Below the pieces are notes generated by a model. That model made no database searches, had not been told where the DNA came from, and saw nothing but the letters and a program-made list of their open reading frames with translations. Made by a program: the position numbers and the translations under genes. From NCBI GenBank assembly GCA_019239895.1, contig JAFAZH010000012.1, forward strand, positions 123,061 through 187,060: DNA of 64,000 bases, given 5' to 3'. This stretch comes from Abditibacteriaceae bacterium (GTDB lineage Bacteria; Armatimonadota; Abditibacteriia; Abditibacteriales; Abditibacteriaceae). This document shows, one piece after another, positions 50,338 to 59,611 of the stretch (position 1 is its first letter; every line of letters begins with the position of its first letter).

Positions 50338-53300
50338 CTAACCAGTGCCCATTGCCGGAATCCGTTGTCCGGCGAAGGTTTGTTGCACTAAGTCGGGACG
50401 ATTAAATTGGGCGGAGAACTTTTCGGCAGGCCATAGCTGTGAGCCTGTTTGCCAGCGAATGTAATGCTCGGCGTCTTTTGAGCCACCGAAATAGCCATCA
50501 GGCGTTACTTTAAGATAAGTGGAGGGCGCATTAATATAGGTTGATACCGTAAAAAGCGTGCCTGTCAATCTTAGGCTCGGCCCTCTTTCAACAGCCCACA
50601 ACCGTACCATGCCATCCATGCCACAGGTGACAATCTGTCCACCATCCGGAGCAAAGGCTATTCCCAGCGGTTTGCCCGCAAATTGACCGGGAGCCGAAGA
50701 CCATAACTGGGTGCTCTTTTGCGTATCCCAGAGATGCAGTCCGCTTTGCCCGATGGTTGCTAACGTGCTGCCATCGGGAGCAAAAGCCAGAGATTCAATG
50801 GCCTCAGCCTGGCCGCCATGCAGCCGATGCTCGCCATTTTCGCCAAGGCTATAAATGCGAATATCTCCGCTATTTTCAAAGCTGCTGACGGCCAACAACT
50901 TCTTGCGGCCAGGAACTTCTGCCGGAAAGAAAGCCACCGAAGAGATGCCCCCGGTATAACCTGCACGTCCTTCTAAGAGACTCTGCTCTTCCCCGCGCAG
51001 GGCTTTATCCACATCGCGGATGAATACAAATCCATTGGAGGTGCCCTCCGCTAATGTCTTGCCATCAGGTGAAAAAGCCAGGCTAATGGTTGGTTGATGG
51101 TTCATCGTTGGCGCTTCACTCAGTTTCTTGTTGGTAGCTACATCCCAGAACTGAATTTTGTGGCTCACTGAGTCGGCACAGGCCAGCAGCTTACTATCGG
51201 GCGAAAAGGCCAAGGCCGCGAAGTTATCTTGTTTCCCATCGTTGAGAGGACGCGCGAGCTTCCAGGTTTGCGTGTCCCATAGTTTGATGGTGTGGTCAGC
51301 ACTGCCACTGGCGAGGAGCTTGCCGTCCGGTGAGAAGGCCAGATAATGCACTTCACCTGTGTGGCCCTGCAAGACCTTCTTTAAATCACCGGTATGCGTA
51401 TCCCATAGCCGAATCGTTTGATCCCAACTCCCCGTGGCCAGCGTGTCGCCATCGGGCGAGTAGGCGATAGCTCGCATCATAATGGTGCCTGCGAGGTAAT
51501 GGCTGAGCTTCCAGTTCTTGGTGTCCCAGATATTAACGCTGCTGCCCTCGCCACCCGCTAAGGTGGAGCCATCTGGTGAGAACGCGATTTGTCCGGTGCC
51601 AGGGCCATTGCCGCCCGCATATTTCACGATGGCTCCTGTGGCGGCATTCCACACTTTAATGCCGGGATAGCCTTGGGAGCAGGCCACAGTTTGATTATCC
51701 GGCGCAATAGCGACTGACCACACCCGCGCCGTACTGGGAGTGTAGCCAGATGCAATTTGGCTCCTGCCGTCAGGTTGCTCTAAGCGTGGCATGGTCAGGG
51801 GAGTGTTATAGGTATGAAGAACTTCGCCTGTGTTAACATCCCACAACTTCACGGTGCCATCCCCATCGCCGCTACCACTGACTAAGGTCTGGCTGTCGGC
51901 GGAGAACGCGAGTGCTGTCACCGCACTCGCCGGGCCAGTGAGAGTGCGCACAACTTTGAAGTTTTTTGTTTCGAGCAGCTTAATGCTTTTATCCCAACCG
52001 CCAGTGGCTAACCACTTCCCATCTGGCGAAAACGCCACAGCTTCAACCGAGTAGGCATGATTAACCAATGAAAGGAGGGGTTCCGCCGCCGTAGCATCGG
52101 TGACATCCCAGAGCCGCACTTGCTGATCCCAATTAGCGACCGCTAAAGTATGCCCAGTGGGAGCAAAAGCCAGCGAAGTCACGTAATTGGCTTGTGGCAG
52201 GGTTTGTAGCAAATTGCCAGTAGCGGCATCCCAGAGCTTGGCCGTTTTATCCCAACTCCCGCTGGCCAGCACAGCACCATCGGGCGAGAAGGCCAGGGCT
52301 TTAATGCCTCCGGTATGTCCATTGAGGGTGCGAATCAACTCTCCGGTTTTTACATCCCATAACTTGATGCTATTATCATCGGCTCCCGTCGCCAGCACTT
52401 TGCCATCGGGGGTGTAAGCGAGAACATTGACATCACCAGCGTGACCGATTTGCAGTTGTAACTTGGGACGAGATTTTAAGGGCGCATCTGCCTGAAGTGG
52501 TGAAACGATAGCTGGCTGATGCCCATTATCTGTGGTAGTGGCGCTTGGTTTGGTATCAACCTGCGTCACCCCGTCCCCCTGGGTTAAGCTAATGGATTGC
52601 AAGTGGGGCAGCGGACTCAGTTTAGAGGTTGCATAAATCTTTGTGTCGAATGAAACCTGGTGGTGCTGAGAGATAAGCGTAGGTTGGGGCGCAGCATGAT
52701 TGTGATGGGTGGGTATCGGTTGCGATCCCCTCCATGAAGCTTGCTTTATAAAGGCGTGCTGCGCCTGCATTACTGGTGCCGCCTGGGGTGTTTGTCCTTG
52801 CGCTGCGGATAGATGCAGGAAGCTACCGCCACTGCCAGCTATAAGCGTCAAAGCGATACTGGCTCCCAGAGCGGATTTGAGCTGCGCCACAAACATAGAT
52901 TTCATGGTGCCTTGTAACGTAGTAAGGACTTTGGCGCTAACGAATTCCGTTGTCACGCTACCGGGAGCTACGCCCCAACCGATTTGCATGGCAGTGGTAA
53001 CACAAGAGGCGGGAGCGGCATGAACCGCGTTCTGGGTGATGAGGCCGATGATGACCAGGGCCGGTAGAGCAAAGCCATGCTGGTTGAAATAGCGGCGTAG
53101 CTTTTCCACGGCGCGGCTGACTCGCTTGCCTGCGGCGTTTTCGGTTAAGCCCAGCGCCTCGCCGGTTTCGCGCAGGCTCTTGCCATCGAAAAAGCGCAGC
53201 AGCACGGCGTGGCGCTCGGCGGCTGAAAGCGTAGCGAGGGCATCATCTAATAAAGGTTCAATATCGTCCCATCCGGCTTGGTTGCTCCGTCGTTCATCAA

Positions 53301-53616
53301 GCATATCATTGGCCGCCTTATGTTCCCGTTTCACTCTGCGCATTTCCCGGCGCAAGGCATCTTTGGAGGCAAAGCGCGCGGTATTGAAAAGCCACCCGGA
53401 GATGACTGTTCCCTCCCGAATGGTATGCGCCTTTTTAGCCAGCAGTAGAAAAACAACTTGTGCTACATCCTCGGCCAGGGCAGGGTCTCTAACCTCCCGC
53501 AGGCAAATGGAATAAACAAAGTTAACGTTGCGTTCCACCAAACTGGCAAAGGCCGCTTGAGAGCCGTCTTGGGTATATTCTTTTAACAATTGCCAATCTT
53601 GCATAAATTCACACAT
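50338..53616 (-). CDS. ECF sigma factor fused through membrane segments to 14 WD40 repeats
   Basis: A 1092-residue fusion. Residues 5-95 are sigma region 2 (WQLLKEYTQDGSQAAF; AEDVAQVVFLLL; GWLFNTARF) and 120-180 region 4 (LSAAERHAVLLRFFDG; LGLTENAAGKRVSRAV). Two hydrophobic segments follow (about 182-200 and 248-266), then a Pro/Gln/His-rich linker to about 400. From there about 14 WD40 blades can be counted (repeated SPDG, GSWD and LWD), enough for two seven-bladed propellers. The protein probably ties transcription initiation to a membrane or protein-binding signal, as in sigma fusions known from planctomycetes and acidobacteria. Met5 may be the true start. No separate anti-sigma factor is adjacent. 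Confidence 0.9.
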   Translation of the reverse strand: MCEFMQDWQLLKEYTQDGSQAAFASLVERNVNFVYSICLREVRDPALAEDVAQVVFLLLAKKAHTIREGTVISGWLFNTARFASKDALRREMRRVKREHKAANDMLDERRSNQAGWDDIEPLLDDALATLSAAERHAVLLRFFDGKSLRETGEALGLTENAAGKRVSRAVEKLRRYFNQHGFALPALVIIGLITQNAVHAAPASCVTTAMQIGWGVAPGSVTTEFVSAKVLTTLQGTMKSMFVAQLKSALGASIALTLIAGSGGSFLHLSAAQGQTPQAAPVMQAQHAFIKQASWRGSQPIPTHHNHAAPQPTLISQHHQVSFDTKIYATSKLSPLPHLQSISLTQGDGVTQVDTKPSATTTDNGHQPAIVSPLQADAPLKSRPKLQLQIGHAGDVNVLAYTPDGKVLATGADDNSIKLWDVKTGELIRTLNGHTGGIKALAFSPDGAVLASGSWDKTAKLWDAATGNLLQTLPQANYVTSLAFAPTGHTLAVANWDQQVRLWDVTDATAAEPLLSLVNHAYSVEAVAFSPDGKWLATGGWDKSIKLLETKNFKVVRTLTGPASAVTALAFSADSQTLVSGSGDGDGTVKLWDVNTGEVLHTYNTPLTMPRLEQPDGRSQIASGYTPSTARVWSVAIAPDNQTVACSQGYPGIKVWNAATGAIVKYAGGNGPGTGQIAFSPDGSTLAGGEGSSVNIWDTKNWKLSHYLAGTIMMRAIAYSPDGDTLATGSWDQTIRLWDTHTGDLKKVLQGHTGEVHYLAFSPDGKLLASGSADHTIKLWDTQTWKLARPLNDGKQDNFAALAFSPDSKLLACADSVSHKIQFWDVATNKKLSEAPTMNHQPTISLAFSPDGKTLAEGTSNGFVFIRDVDKALRGEEQSLLEGRAGYTGGISSVAFFPAEVPGRKKLLAVSSFENSGDIRIYSLGENGEHRLHGGQAEAIESLAFAPDGSTLATIGQSGLHLWDTQKSTQLWSSAPGQFAGKPLGIAFAPDGGQIVTCGMDGMVRLWAVERGPSLRLTGTLFTVSTYINAPSTYLKVTPDGYFGGSKDAEHYIRWQTGSQLWPAEKFSAQFNRPDLVQQTFAGQRIPAMGTG

Positions 53617-53763
53617 CCGGTTCTATAATTGTCGCTCAAAAGGCTAATCTGCCAAGATTAGCGAAATTTTAATAATTTTCTATACGCTCTTAATGGCTCA
53701 TAGCATGGCGGCTATTATGCCCTTATTTCAATTGGATGAACTTTAGTGCTGTAAGTCGCGGTG

Positions 53764-54500
53764 TTACTGGGGTTCCAGTTCTGAGGTAGAGCTATAGGGA
53801 GCCGCGGCATAAGGGATTTTCTGTAGCGCCTCGAAGTTGCCAGTTAACAACAGTGGCGATATTTTGGCATAAAAGCGCACCATGTTCCAGGTGCCACACT
53901 TCTCAAAACGACGTGCCGAAGTCCGCAGAGGTACACGCAAGTGGCGGTGAGTGCCAAGCATGGCAGCTTGGCGAATCAGGTGAATATCTTCTCCTAAGTG
54001 CAGCCATTCCGCAAAGCCCCCGACCTGGAGAAAGATATGACGGGGAATCAGGATGCACACGCCGGAGCCAGTGTGGAAACGCCACTGGGATAGCCAGAAT
54101 AAGAGGTTGAAGCAGAGGTAGATGAAACGGATAAGCGGATGCCGCGAATCGGCCACAAACCACGGGCAAGCCACAGCAAAGGGGCGCTGCTCATAAGCCC
54201 GTGCAATACGCGACACAAAGCTCTTGCCCGGTTTATTATCGGCATCCATGAAGATAAGGAGTTCACCTGTGGCCGCTTTTGCCCCTGCATTGCGCTGCGC
54301 CGCCGTCCCTGCCGGTTCATGTACTAAGAGTTGCACATTGGCAAACTGGCGCACAATTTCTTGGGGCCATCGCCTGAGCCGCCATCAACTACAATCACCT
54401 CTAACGGGCCAGCATGATCCTGAGCTTTTAATGCGGTAATCAATTGTCCGATGGTGGCTGCTTCACGCAGCGTTGGAATAATGACAGAGCAGGAAACCAT
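53764..54500 (-). CDS. GT2 family glycosyltransferase, split by a one-base frameshift
   Basis: The N-terminal part, starting at the ATG at 54500 (SVIIPTLREAATIGQLI; VIVVDGGSGDGP), runs into a stop after losing frame. The rest (VHEPAGTAAQRNAGAK; IFMDADNKPG with the DxD metal motif; LGEDIHLIRQA) is in a neighbouring frame, 53764-54354. The frames would join as DGPQEIVRQF if the C4 run near 54366 had one more C. The fold is that of GT-A inverting transferases; the hydrophobic segment FIYLCFNLLFWLS suggests membrane association. The loss may be a mutation or a homopolymer sequencing error. The acceptor is unknown. Confidence 0.85.
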
Positions 54501-54538
54501 AGTGAGACTTAAATAACTCAAGTTGTTAGATGCAGTGG

Positions 54539-54650
54539 TGTCATTCTGAGCGGAGTGCAACGGAGTCGAGGAATCTTTGGTAGTCCCTGAGGGCTTAAAC
54601 AGCAAGATTTCTCGACTCCGCTCCCGTTGGTCACTCCGCTCCAAATGACA
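54539..54650. repeat. TGTCATTC-type inverted repeat, copy 1
   Basis: The left arm (54539-54578, beginning TGTCATTCTGAGCGGAGTG) and right arm (54603-54650, ending CTCCGCTCCAAATGACA) are complementary with a small indel. Both contain CGACTCCG / CGGAGTCG and AGATTTC words. A second copy with the same plan is at 63711-63820 and a single arm at 9641. It has the make-up of a miniature inverted-repeat element. Confidence 0.85.
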
Positions 54651-54733
54651 ATCTTTAGGGTCAACTTAGGTTGATTAGCCTTTCTCCTTACCAAGTGATA
54701 CTTGAACACGCTACAATACTTACCTGATAGTGG

Positions 54734-54753
54734 GCCAGACACTCTTGTCTGGC
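54734..54753. repeat. Solitary GCCAGACA hairpin arm
   Basis: GCCAGACA-CTCT-TGTCTGGC, identical to the core of each arm of the repeat at 25235-25303. It lies about 80 bases before the nucleoside transporter start and can itself form an 8-bp stem with a 4-base loop. Confidence 0.85.
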
Positions 54754-54832
54754 TGCTCTAAGGCAACAGGCAAAAGTGACTGTGCCACAATTCTCTCAAT
54801 CATTATCTCGACTTCACTACTTGTGGGAGCCT

Positions 54833-56356
54833 ATGCGAAATTGCGTGAGTTTTCAATCTTTCAGATGCCACCTCTATACTTTTATCCTCTGCCTTTTCCT
54901 GCTCCCTTTAGCGCACGCTCAGACACCAACACCTGCGGGAACTCCTGGTGCAGCCAACTCAGCGACAAATAGTGCCGCAACAAATAGGACATCCGCTCCG
55001 GCCTCTACAGTATTGCCTCCCATTCAGAGTCGCCCATTACAGCGTTTACAATCACTGTTCGGACTGGCCATCTTTACACTGATTACTTTTGCCATAGGGC
55101 AAACTCGCCGCCCACGTTTAAGGGTGGCCTGGCATACGGTTGGGTGGGGCATAGTGCTTCAATTTGCCTTTGCCATTCTGGTGTTGCATACCCCGATGGG
55201 ACGCTGGTTTTTCGAGGAGGTTAATAATGGCGTGGTGGCTCTCCTCGGTTTCGCCGAAAAGGGAGCGAGTTTTGTTTTTGGCAACCTCGTGAAAAATAAT
55301 GTGCCAGTGGGCACGGCAGCAGGCGATGATAAGCTGATGGGGCCACTCGGTGCCTCCCCGAATTATGCCAACACAGGAGCCTTCTTCGCATTCAATGTGC
55401 TACCGACCATTATCTTCTTTTCTTCTTTATCCACGCTCCTATACCACAGCGGTATTATGCAATATGTTGTGGGCAGCCTCGCCTGGATTATGCAACGCTC
55501 AATGAGGACTTCCGGGGCCGAGACGCTTTCAGCGGCAGCTAATATCTTTCTGGGCCAGACCGAAGCCCCACTGTTAGTGAAACCCTTTATCGCTAACGCG
55601 ACCCGCTCTGAATTGATGGCAATTATGGTGGGCGGTTTTGCCAATATCGCTTCCGGTGTGTTAGCGGCCTATGTGGGTATGTTGAAGGGCTTTGTGCCAG
55701 ACATCGCCGGGCATCTTCTGGCTGCTTCGATTATTTCTGCGCCCTGTTCCCTGGTGATTGCCAAGCTCTTGCTGCCCGAAGCCGAGCAAGCCGAAACCGC
55801 CGGGGGCGTCGAGTTTCATATCGAGCGCACCGATGCCAACGCTGTGGATGCTGCTGCTCGTGGTGCGTTGGAGGGAATGCATCTTTCTCTTAACGTCGGC
55901 GCAATGCTAATTGCTTTCATTGCCCTGGTGGCTTTGTTGAATTCTTTAATTGGTGCGTTGGGAGCGGCTTTAGGCTATCCTAATCTTTCGTTTGAATTAT
56001 TGTTGGGCTACGTGATGGCTCCCTTTGCCTGGCTGATGGGCGTCTCGTGGCACGATGCCCTGCCGATTGGCTCACTGCTGGGAGTGAAGACTGTCCTCAA
56101 TGAGTTTGTGGCTTATCTCAATTTGTCAACGATGTTAGGGCAGCACCGAGGAGTTTTAGAGACCCGCTCCGTTATCATTACCGCTTATGCCCTCTGCGGC
56201 TTTGCGAACTTCTCTTCTGTGGCTATTCAAATCGGGGGCATCAGCGGTATGGCCCCGGAGCGGCGGGGCGACCTATCGCGTTTAGGGCTAATTGCTATGT
56301 TAGGCGGCACGCTGTCGTCCTTTATGACGGCGTGTGTGGTGGGAGTGCTGTTATAG
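54833..56356 (+). CDS. Concentrative nucleoside transporter (CNT family, NupC-like)
   Basis: A proton- or sodium-coupled nucleoside importer of the inner membrane. The family signatures are GQTEAPLLVKPF (about residue 245) and GVKTVLNEFVAY (about 413), which form the nucleoside and cation sites. It is longer than NupC because of an N-terminal extension: from the ATG at 54833 a signal-like helix (TFILCLFLLPLAHA) is followed by an Ala/Thr/Pro-rich stretch of about 40 residues. The frame reaches 54776, but the ATG at 54833 has a GGGAG site. The uracil phosphoribosyltransferase gene follows 63 bases after the stop, so the two likely form a nucleoside/nucleobase salvage operon. Confidence 0.92.
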   Translation: MRNCVSFQSFRCHLYTFILCLFLLPLAHAQTPTPAGTPGAANSATNSAATNRTSAPASTVLPPIQSRPLQRLQSLFGLAIFTLITFAIGQTRRPRLRVAWHTVGWGIVLQFAFAILVLHTPMGRWFFEEVNNGVVALLGFAEKGASFVFGNLVKNNVPVGTAAGDDKLMGPLGASPNYANTGAFFAFNVLPTIIFFSSLSTLLYHSGIMQYVVGSLAWIMQRSMRTSGAETLSAAANIFLGQTEAPLLVKPFIANATRSELMAIMVGGFANIASGVLAAYVGMLKGFVPDIAGHLLAASIISAPCSLVIAKLLLPEAEQAETAGGVEFHIERTDANAVDAAARGALEGMHLSLNVGAMLIAFIALVALLNSLIGALGAALGYPNLSFELLLGYVMAPFAWLMGVSWHDALPIGSLLGVKTVLNEFVAYLNLSTMLGQHRGVLETRSVIITAYALCGFANFSSVAIQIGGISGMAPERRGDLSRLGLIAMLGGTLSSFMTACVVGVLL

Positions 56357-56408
56357 GCCCTCACCCCCAGCCGGGTGCCCTTTGGGCGGCGGGCTGGGGG
56401 TGAGGGCC
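56356..56408. repeat. 17-bp perfect hairpin in the CNT-upp gap
   Basis: Arms at 56356-56372 and 56392-56408 are perfect complements (GGCCCTCACCCCCAGCC) with a 19-base loop that holds a further GCCC/GGGC pair. It starts on the last base of the CNT stop codon and ends 11 bases before the upp ATG, so it is transcribed in the middle of the operon. Confidence 0.95.
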
Positions 56409-56419
56409 AAAAGGAATCC

Positions 56420-57085
56420 ATGAATCATCAAGAAACCAGACAATCTTTACTTGCTGAATATCCACAGCTTACAATTGTCGAGCATCCCCTACTGGAAAGT
56501 AAGCTGGCGTTGTTGCGCCGCCCGGAAGTGCAAGGCGGCGAGTTTCGCCGCCTGATGAGCGATATTAGCCGCTTGCTACTGTGGGAGATTATGCGCAGTT
56601 TTCCAACGCGAGAAATCGAGGTGCCAACACTTTTGGGAACTGCTGTCGGACATGAGTTGGCGGCACCTTTAGTTTTAGTGCCAGTGCTACGCGCCGGACT
56701 CGGTATGCTGGACGGTATGCTCTCCTTAGTTGACCACGCCCAGGTCGGTCATATTGGATTGTTCCGGGATGAAGAAACCTTGACTCCGGTTGGATACTAC
56801 TCGCGCCTTCCGGAATTTGCTCCTGAGGCGCGTGTCCTCGTGCTTGATCCCATGCTGGCAACCGGGCACACCTGCGTTGAAGCCATTTATCAGGTGAAAA
56901 AGCAGGGAGCGCGACACGTTATTCATGCCAATGTGGTGTCCTGTCCACAGGGTATTGCCGAAGTCGCCAAGCATCATCCTGACGTGCCAATTTTTACGGG
57001 TGTCGTGGACGCGAAGCTTAATGATAAGGGCTATATCGTGCCCGGCTTAGGTGATGCAGGTGACCGCCTTTTTGCTACTGATTAA
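56420..57085 (+). CDS. upp: Uracil phosphoribosyltransferase
   Basis: A 221-residue type I phosphoribosyltransferase that makes UMP from uracil and PRPP. The PRPP-binding loop reads DPMLATGHTC (about residues 144-153), and the uracil-binding C-terminus has GYIVPGLGDAGDR (about 204-216). The start ATG at 56420 follows AAAAGGAA; the frame extends upstream to 56375 only within the hairpin. It lies after the nucleoside transporter, giving a salvage pair. The stop is 7 bases from the convergent NAD-kinase-like gene. Confidence 0.95.
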   Translation: MNHQETRQSLLAEYPQLTIVEHPLLESKLALLRRPEVQGGEFRRLMSDISRLLLWEIMRSFPTREIEVPTLLGTAVGHELAAPLVLVPVLRAGLGMLDGMLSLVDHAQVGHIGLFRDEETLTPVGYYSRLPEFAPEARVLVLDPMLATGHTCVEAIYQVKKQGARHVIHANVVSCPQGIAEVAKHHPDVPIFTGVVDAKLNDKGYIVPGLGDAGDRLFATD

Positions 57086-57092
57086 AGATGGT

Positions 57093-58037
57093 TCAAGAAT
57101 GAACCACTAAATATAGCTTCTTCTCAGCCACACTCACTTGGGCGATGGCTCCACTATTGAACTCCACGTAATCGTTCTCCACCCCATCACTAAAAATGAC
57201 GCCATTTTGCGGCATGTGTGAGGTGATGGTGAGAGGCTGCCTGGCTTCGACTTTGCCAAAGACGAGTTGCGCCCGGGAGACCTTACTGACAAAAGGCTCG
57301 CGCACACTGAAAACTAACTGCTCGGCTTCCCACGCAAAACGGTAATCTTCCACCGCTGCCTGAGTTTTGGTCTCTGGATGGAGGGAGGCCATGACCTGGG
57401 CTGCACCTGTGACGACCGAACGTAGCCATCCCGTCGAGCCAGCCCCCGTGGAAACAATGATACCGCTGGACGATTGCGCCTCAACCTGTCCTGCATAGGA
57501 AATGCTATAACGCGCCGAAACGTGTGAAGCCTGGCCAATGAAAAGGTCATTCACCGCATAGAGAGCCTGTCCGTCATTAAGCTGCGCTTTGGCCATCGAA
57601 ACCTTCTTGAGCGTCATGGTGCCGCACAACGACTGGCGTAAGATCGCCGTGCTGTGTTCCATCCGAAAAGGCACGAGGACACCATCAATGCGCTGTGGAT
57701 CGGGGTTAAAAGCCACGAGAGGTTGAGTATCCAAGTACTTGGCGGTGTTGACGACCAATCCATCGGGGCCAAGGGTTACAATCAGGTCATGCGCGCCAAA
57801 GGTAAACATCGGCAAAAAAGAGCGTTCGATGAATTGAAAGCGCACGCCCGTTGGAATAGCCTCGCGCAAGGCGTCCTGCGCCTGCTTATAGGTGTCATGC
57901 GCCTGTTGATAATCATTGAACGAACCACCCATATGCTCGATATAAAAGCGGGCCTGATCGCGGGTATTAAATCGCTCGACGAGTTCTTCCAGGGCGGTTT
58001 TGCGCGTGATGATGACAATCTTCTCAAACTCCTGCAT
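57093..58037 (-). CDS. NAD-kinase-like protein (diverged NADK fold)
   Basis: A 314-residue member of the ATP-NAD kinase superfamily. Typical elements: LIVTLGPDGLVV (about residue 88), equivalent to the GGDGT motif but with GPDG; YAVNDLFIG (about 162), equivalent to the NE/D loop; and SGIIVSTGAGSTGW (about 194), matching the third motif. The variant motif suggests a changed nucleotide or activity, so NADP synthesis is possible but not certain. The start is set at 58037, where GAGG is well placed; GTG at 58046 is possible. It follows the SPFH gene by about 30 bases and is probably co-transcribed with it under the TAGTGT operators. Confidence 0.85.
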   Translation of the reverse strand: MQEFEKIVIITRKTALEELVERFNTRDQARFYIEHMGGSFNDYQQAHDTYKQAQDALREAIPTGVRFQFIERSFLPMFTFGAHDLIVTLGPDGLVVNTAKYLDTQPLVAFNPDPQRIDGVLVPFRMEHSTAILRQSLCGTMTLKKVSMAKAQLNDGQALYAVNDLFIGQASHVSARYSISYAGQVEAQSSSGIIVSTGAGSTGWLRSVVTGAAQVMASLHPETKTQAAVEDYRFAWEAEQLVFSVREPFVSKVSRAQLVFGKVEARQPLTITSHMPQNGVIFSDGVENDYVEFNSGAIAQVSVAEKKLYLVVHS

Positions 58038-58067
58038 CCTACTCACCTCTCTTGTTAAGGCTGTTCA

Positions 58068-58988
58068 TTACTCATTGCTTGGTGTGCCAATTGGAGCATT
58101 GAGGAGCGCCGCCAGTATCTCCGAAGTGATAGTCAGATTGCCAATACGGTCAGCATTTTGTCCTAACTCTTTCATAGCTAAAGCCAGAATAGCAGGTGGC
58201 GCAAAAGTGTGATAAATCGCCATTTCCATTTCGGTTGCTCGTGCGCGGTGCGCCGCTTCCTGCTCCATCGCCTGGCCCCGAAACTCGGCTTCCTGTTGAG
58301 CGTTGGTGCCTTGCAGTTCAATAAGTTTCTGGCGTTGCTGTTCGAGGGTGATGTCGGTGCTCAGCTCATTCTCTTTAATCTTGCGCTCTTCTTCGACGGC
58401 GGCAGCGCGGCGGGCATAAACGGCCTCATCGGCTTTACGCAAGAGGGTTTCTCGATAGGTGGCTTCCAGAGCTTTGGCAACTTCTGGTGTTGGCTTAGCC
58501 GCCACAAAGAAGAGGCTGAGAAGTTCCACTCCCAGGGGCGCTAAGAGGGCGTCATCACGCAAGTGGGCAAAAACTGCGGCGGCGATTGCTTCCGATTGAC
58601 CAAGAGTTTCTTCCAGCGAACGTTTCTGGATTTCGCTGCGTGTCTCCATCTGGATGACGTTCGTAATACGCTTGGCCAGACGGTCGGGGTCTTCCGACAC
58701 ATAAGCACGATTAAATGGATTCATAGTGAAGTTGAGCAAGCTAGCTGCCTGGCGCGGATTCGCTATGCGATAGGTGCATTGCCCCTGAATCGTGACCGAT
58801 TGAAAGTTGTTCGTGACCTCATTAAAGATAAATGGTGCATCCATGCTGCTGGTCGGCACCGCTACAACCTGTGTATTATGCGGCAAGTAATAGAACGCCA
58901 ATCCTGGCCCCTCTTTCCGCACTCGTCCATTGACATACTTCAGAATGTACTCGTTCGGCTGCCCTTTGAAAAAGCCTACGCTAAACAT
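58068..58988 (-). CDS. SPFH/band-7 domain protein
   Basis: A 306-residue SPFH (stomatin/prohibitin-like) protein. It starts FSVGFFKGQPNEYILKYVNG, has the SPFH beta-strand domain to about residue 160, then a long charged coiled coil (EEERKIKENELSTDITLEQQ region) and a C-terminal helical part. There is no clear membrane span; the early Phe/Gly segment may embed in a membrane. The ATG at 58988 is favoured because AAAGGAG lies 9 bases upstream; the ATG at 58997 directly abuts that site. Such proteins form ring scaffolds. It pairs with the NAD-kinase-like gene and is preceded by two NrtR-type operators. Confidence 0.87.
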   Translation of the reverse strand: MFSVGFFKGQPNEYILKYVNGRVRKEGPGLAFYYLPHNTQVVAVPTSSMDAPFIFNEVTNNFQSVTIQGQCTYRIANPRQAASLLNFTMNPFNRAYVSEDPDRLAKRITNVIQMETRSEIQKRSLEETLGQSEAIAAAVFAHLRDDALLAPLGVELLSLFFVAAKPTPEVAKALEATYRETLLRKADEAVYARRAAAVEEERKIKENELSTDITLEQQRQKLIELQGTNAQQEAEFRGQAMEQEAAHRARATEMEMAIYHTFAPPAILALAMKELGQNADRIGNLTITSEILAALLNAPIGTPSNE

Positions 58989-59006
58989 ATTCCTCATCTC
59001 CTTTGT

Positions 59007-59025
59007 TAGTGTCTGAATGACACTA
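59007..59025. promoter_or_regulatory. Candidate NrtR operator 1 upstream of the SPFH gene
   Basis: TAGTGT-N7-ACACTA, a perfect 6-bp palindrome with a 7-base centre (CTGAATG). It ends 19 bases upstream of the preferred SPFH start. The same half-sites and spacing occur at 59071-59089 and 60302-60320 and nowhere else in the window that I could find. Confidence 0.8.
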
Positions 59026-59070
59026 CCATGACCGAAGTTTACTCTCGTGCATTTTATTGTGCGCTCTTAA

Positions 59071-59089
59071 TAGTGTCTTATTTACACTA
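59071..59089. promoter_or_regulatory. Candidate NrtR operator 2 upstream of the SPFH gene
   Basis: TAGTGT-N7-ACACTA with centre CTTATTT. Its centre is 64 bases from that of operator 1, about six helical turns, so two regulator dimers could bind the same DNA face. It lies between the NADAR stop and the SPFH gene, which shows that the SPFH gene has its own promoter. Confidence 0.8.
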
Positions 59090-59147
59090 ACCGTTCTGCA
59101 AATTATTTGCCTAACTTATGTGACTGCTTCTAATTCTCCTTAACGCA

Positions 59148-59594
59148 CTACGATTTAGATCGTGATCTCAATTGCTCGCGCACCTCCATAAGAATTAACC
59201 CTAACATATTCTTTCCATCTCCCTTAGTGCCACATCCCCAGTAATAATCATGGGAAGTCTTTTCAATGAGAACCTCATCTCCTGTAGCTAACAGAGTATC
59301 GCGGATAGCAGCATGGGTTTGAAACTTCTTCAATACAGCTTTGCGCATAACATCATCTTTTACTGCTTCCCAATCGGGACGTAGAGGACGTTTGCGTTCG
59401 CGGCCCATCTCGGCTGCCTGTTTAGGGGTGCGAGCGGCGCGGATGGCCTCAACATGCTCTGTCCCAGCGAACTTCTGTGCCTGAAAATAATGCTCGGAGG
59501 TCGGCCACTCTTTGCCATCCAACTTAAAGGGATGTGGCGAGAAGTTGGAAAAGCAATCATATTCTCCCCTGGTGCTGTAGAAGTAAATCGGCAT
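59148..59594 (-). CDS. NADAR (YbiA-like) domain protein
   Basis: A 148-residue single-domain NADAR protein. Family residues are seen as FSNFSPHPFKLDG, WPTSEHYFQAQKF (about residues 30-42) and, at the end, DYYWGCGTKGDGKNMLG. NADAR proteins are N-glycosidases: E. coli YbiA-type enzymes cleave riboflavin-pathway intermediates, and others remove ADP-ribose from modified guanosine. It starts 17 bases after the NrtR-type gene, with an AAGGAG site, so the two share an mRNA. The pairing of NADAR with an ADP-ribose-sensing regulator supports a role in NAD-derived adduct or metabolite turnover. Confidence 0.9.
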   Translation of the reverse strand: MPIYFYSTRGEYDCFSNFSPHPFKLDGKEWPTSEHYFQAQKFAGTEHVEAIRAARTPKQAAEMGRERKRPLRPDWEAVKDDVMRKAVLKKFQTHAAIRDTLLATGDEVLIEKTSHDYYWGCGTKGDGKNMLGLILMEVREQLRSRSKS

Positions 59595-59611
59595 GGGTCA
59601 CTCTCCTTGAA

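Noticed and set aside
50338..52460. Regularly spaced repeated words in this region as a CRISPR or tandem DNA array
   Set aside because: The periodicity comes from WD40 blades encoded in one long frame; the DNA units differ and there are no constant repeats with unique spacers.
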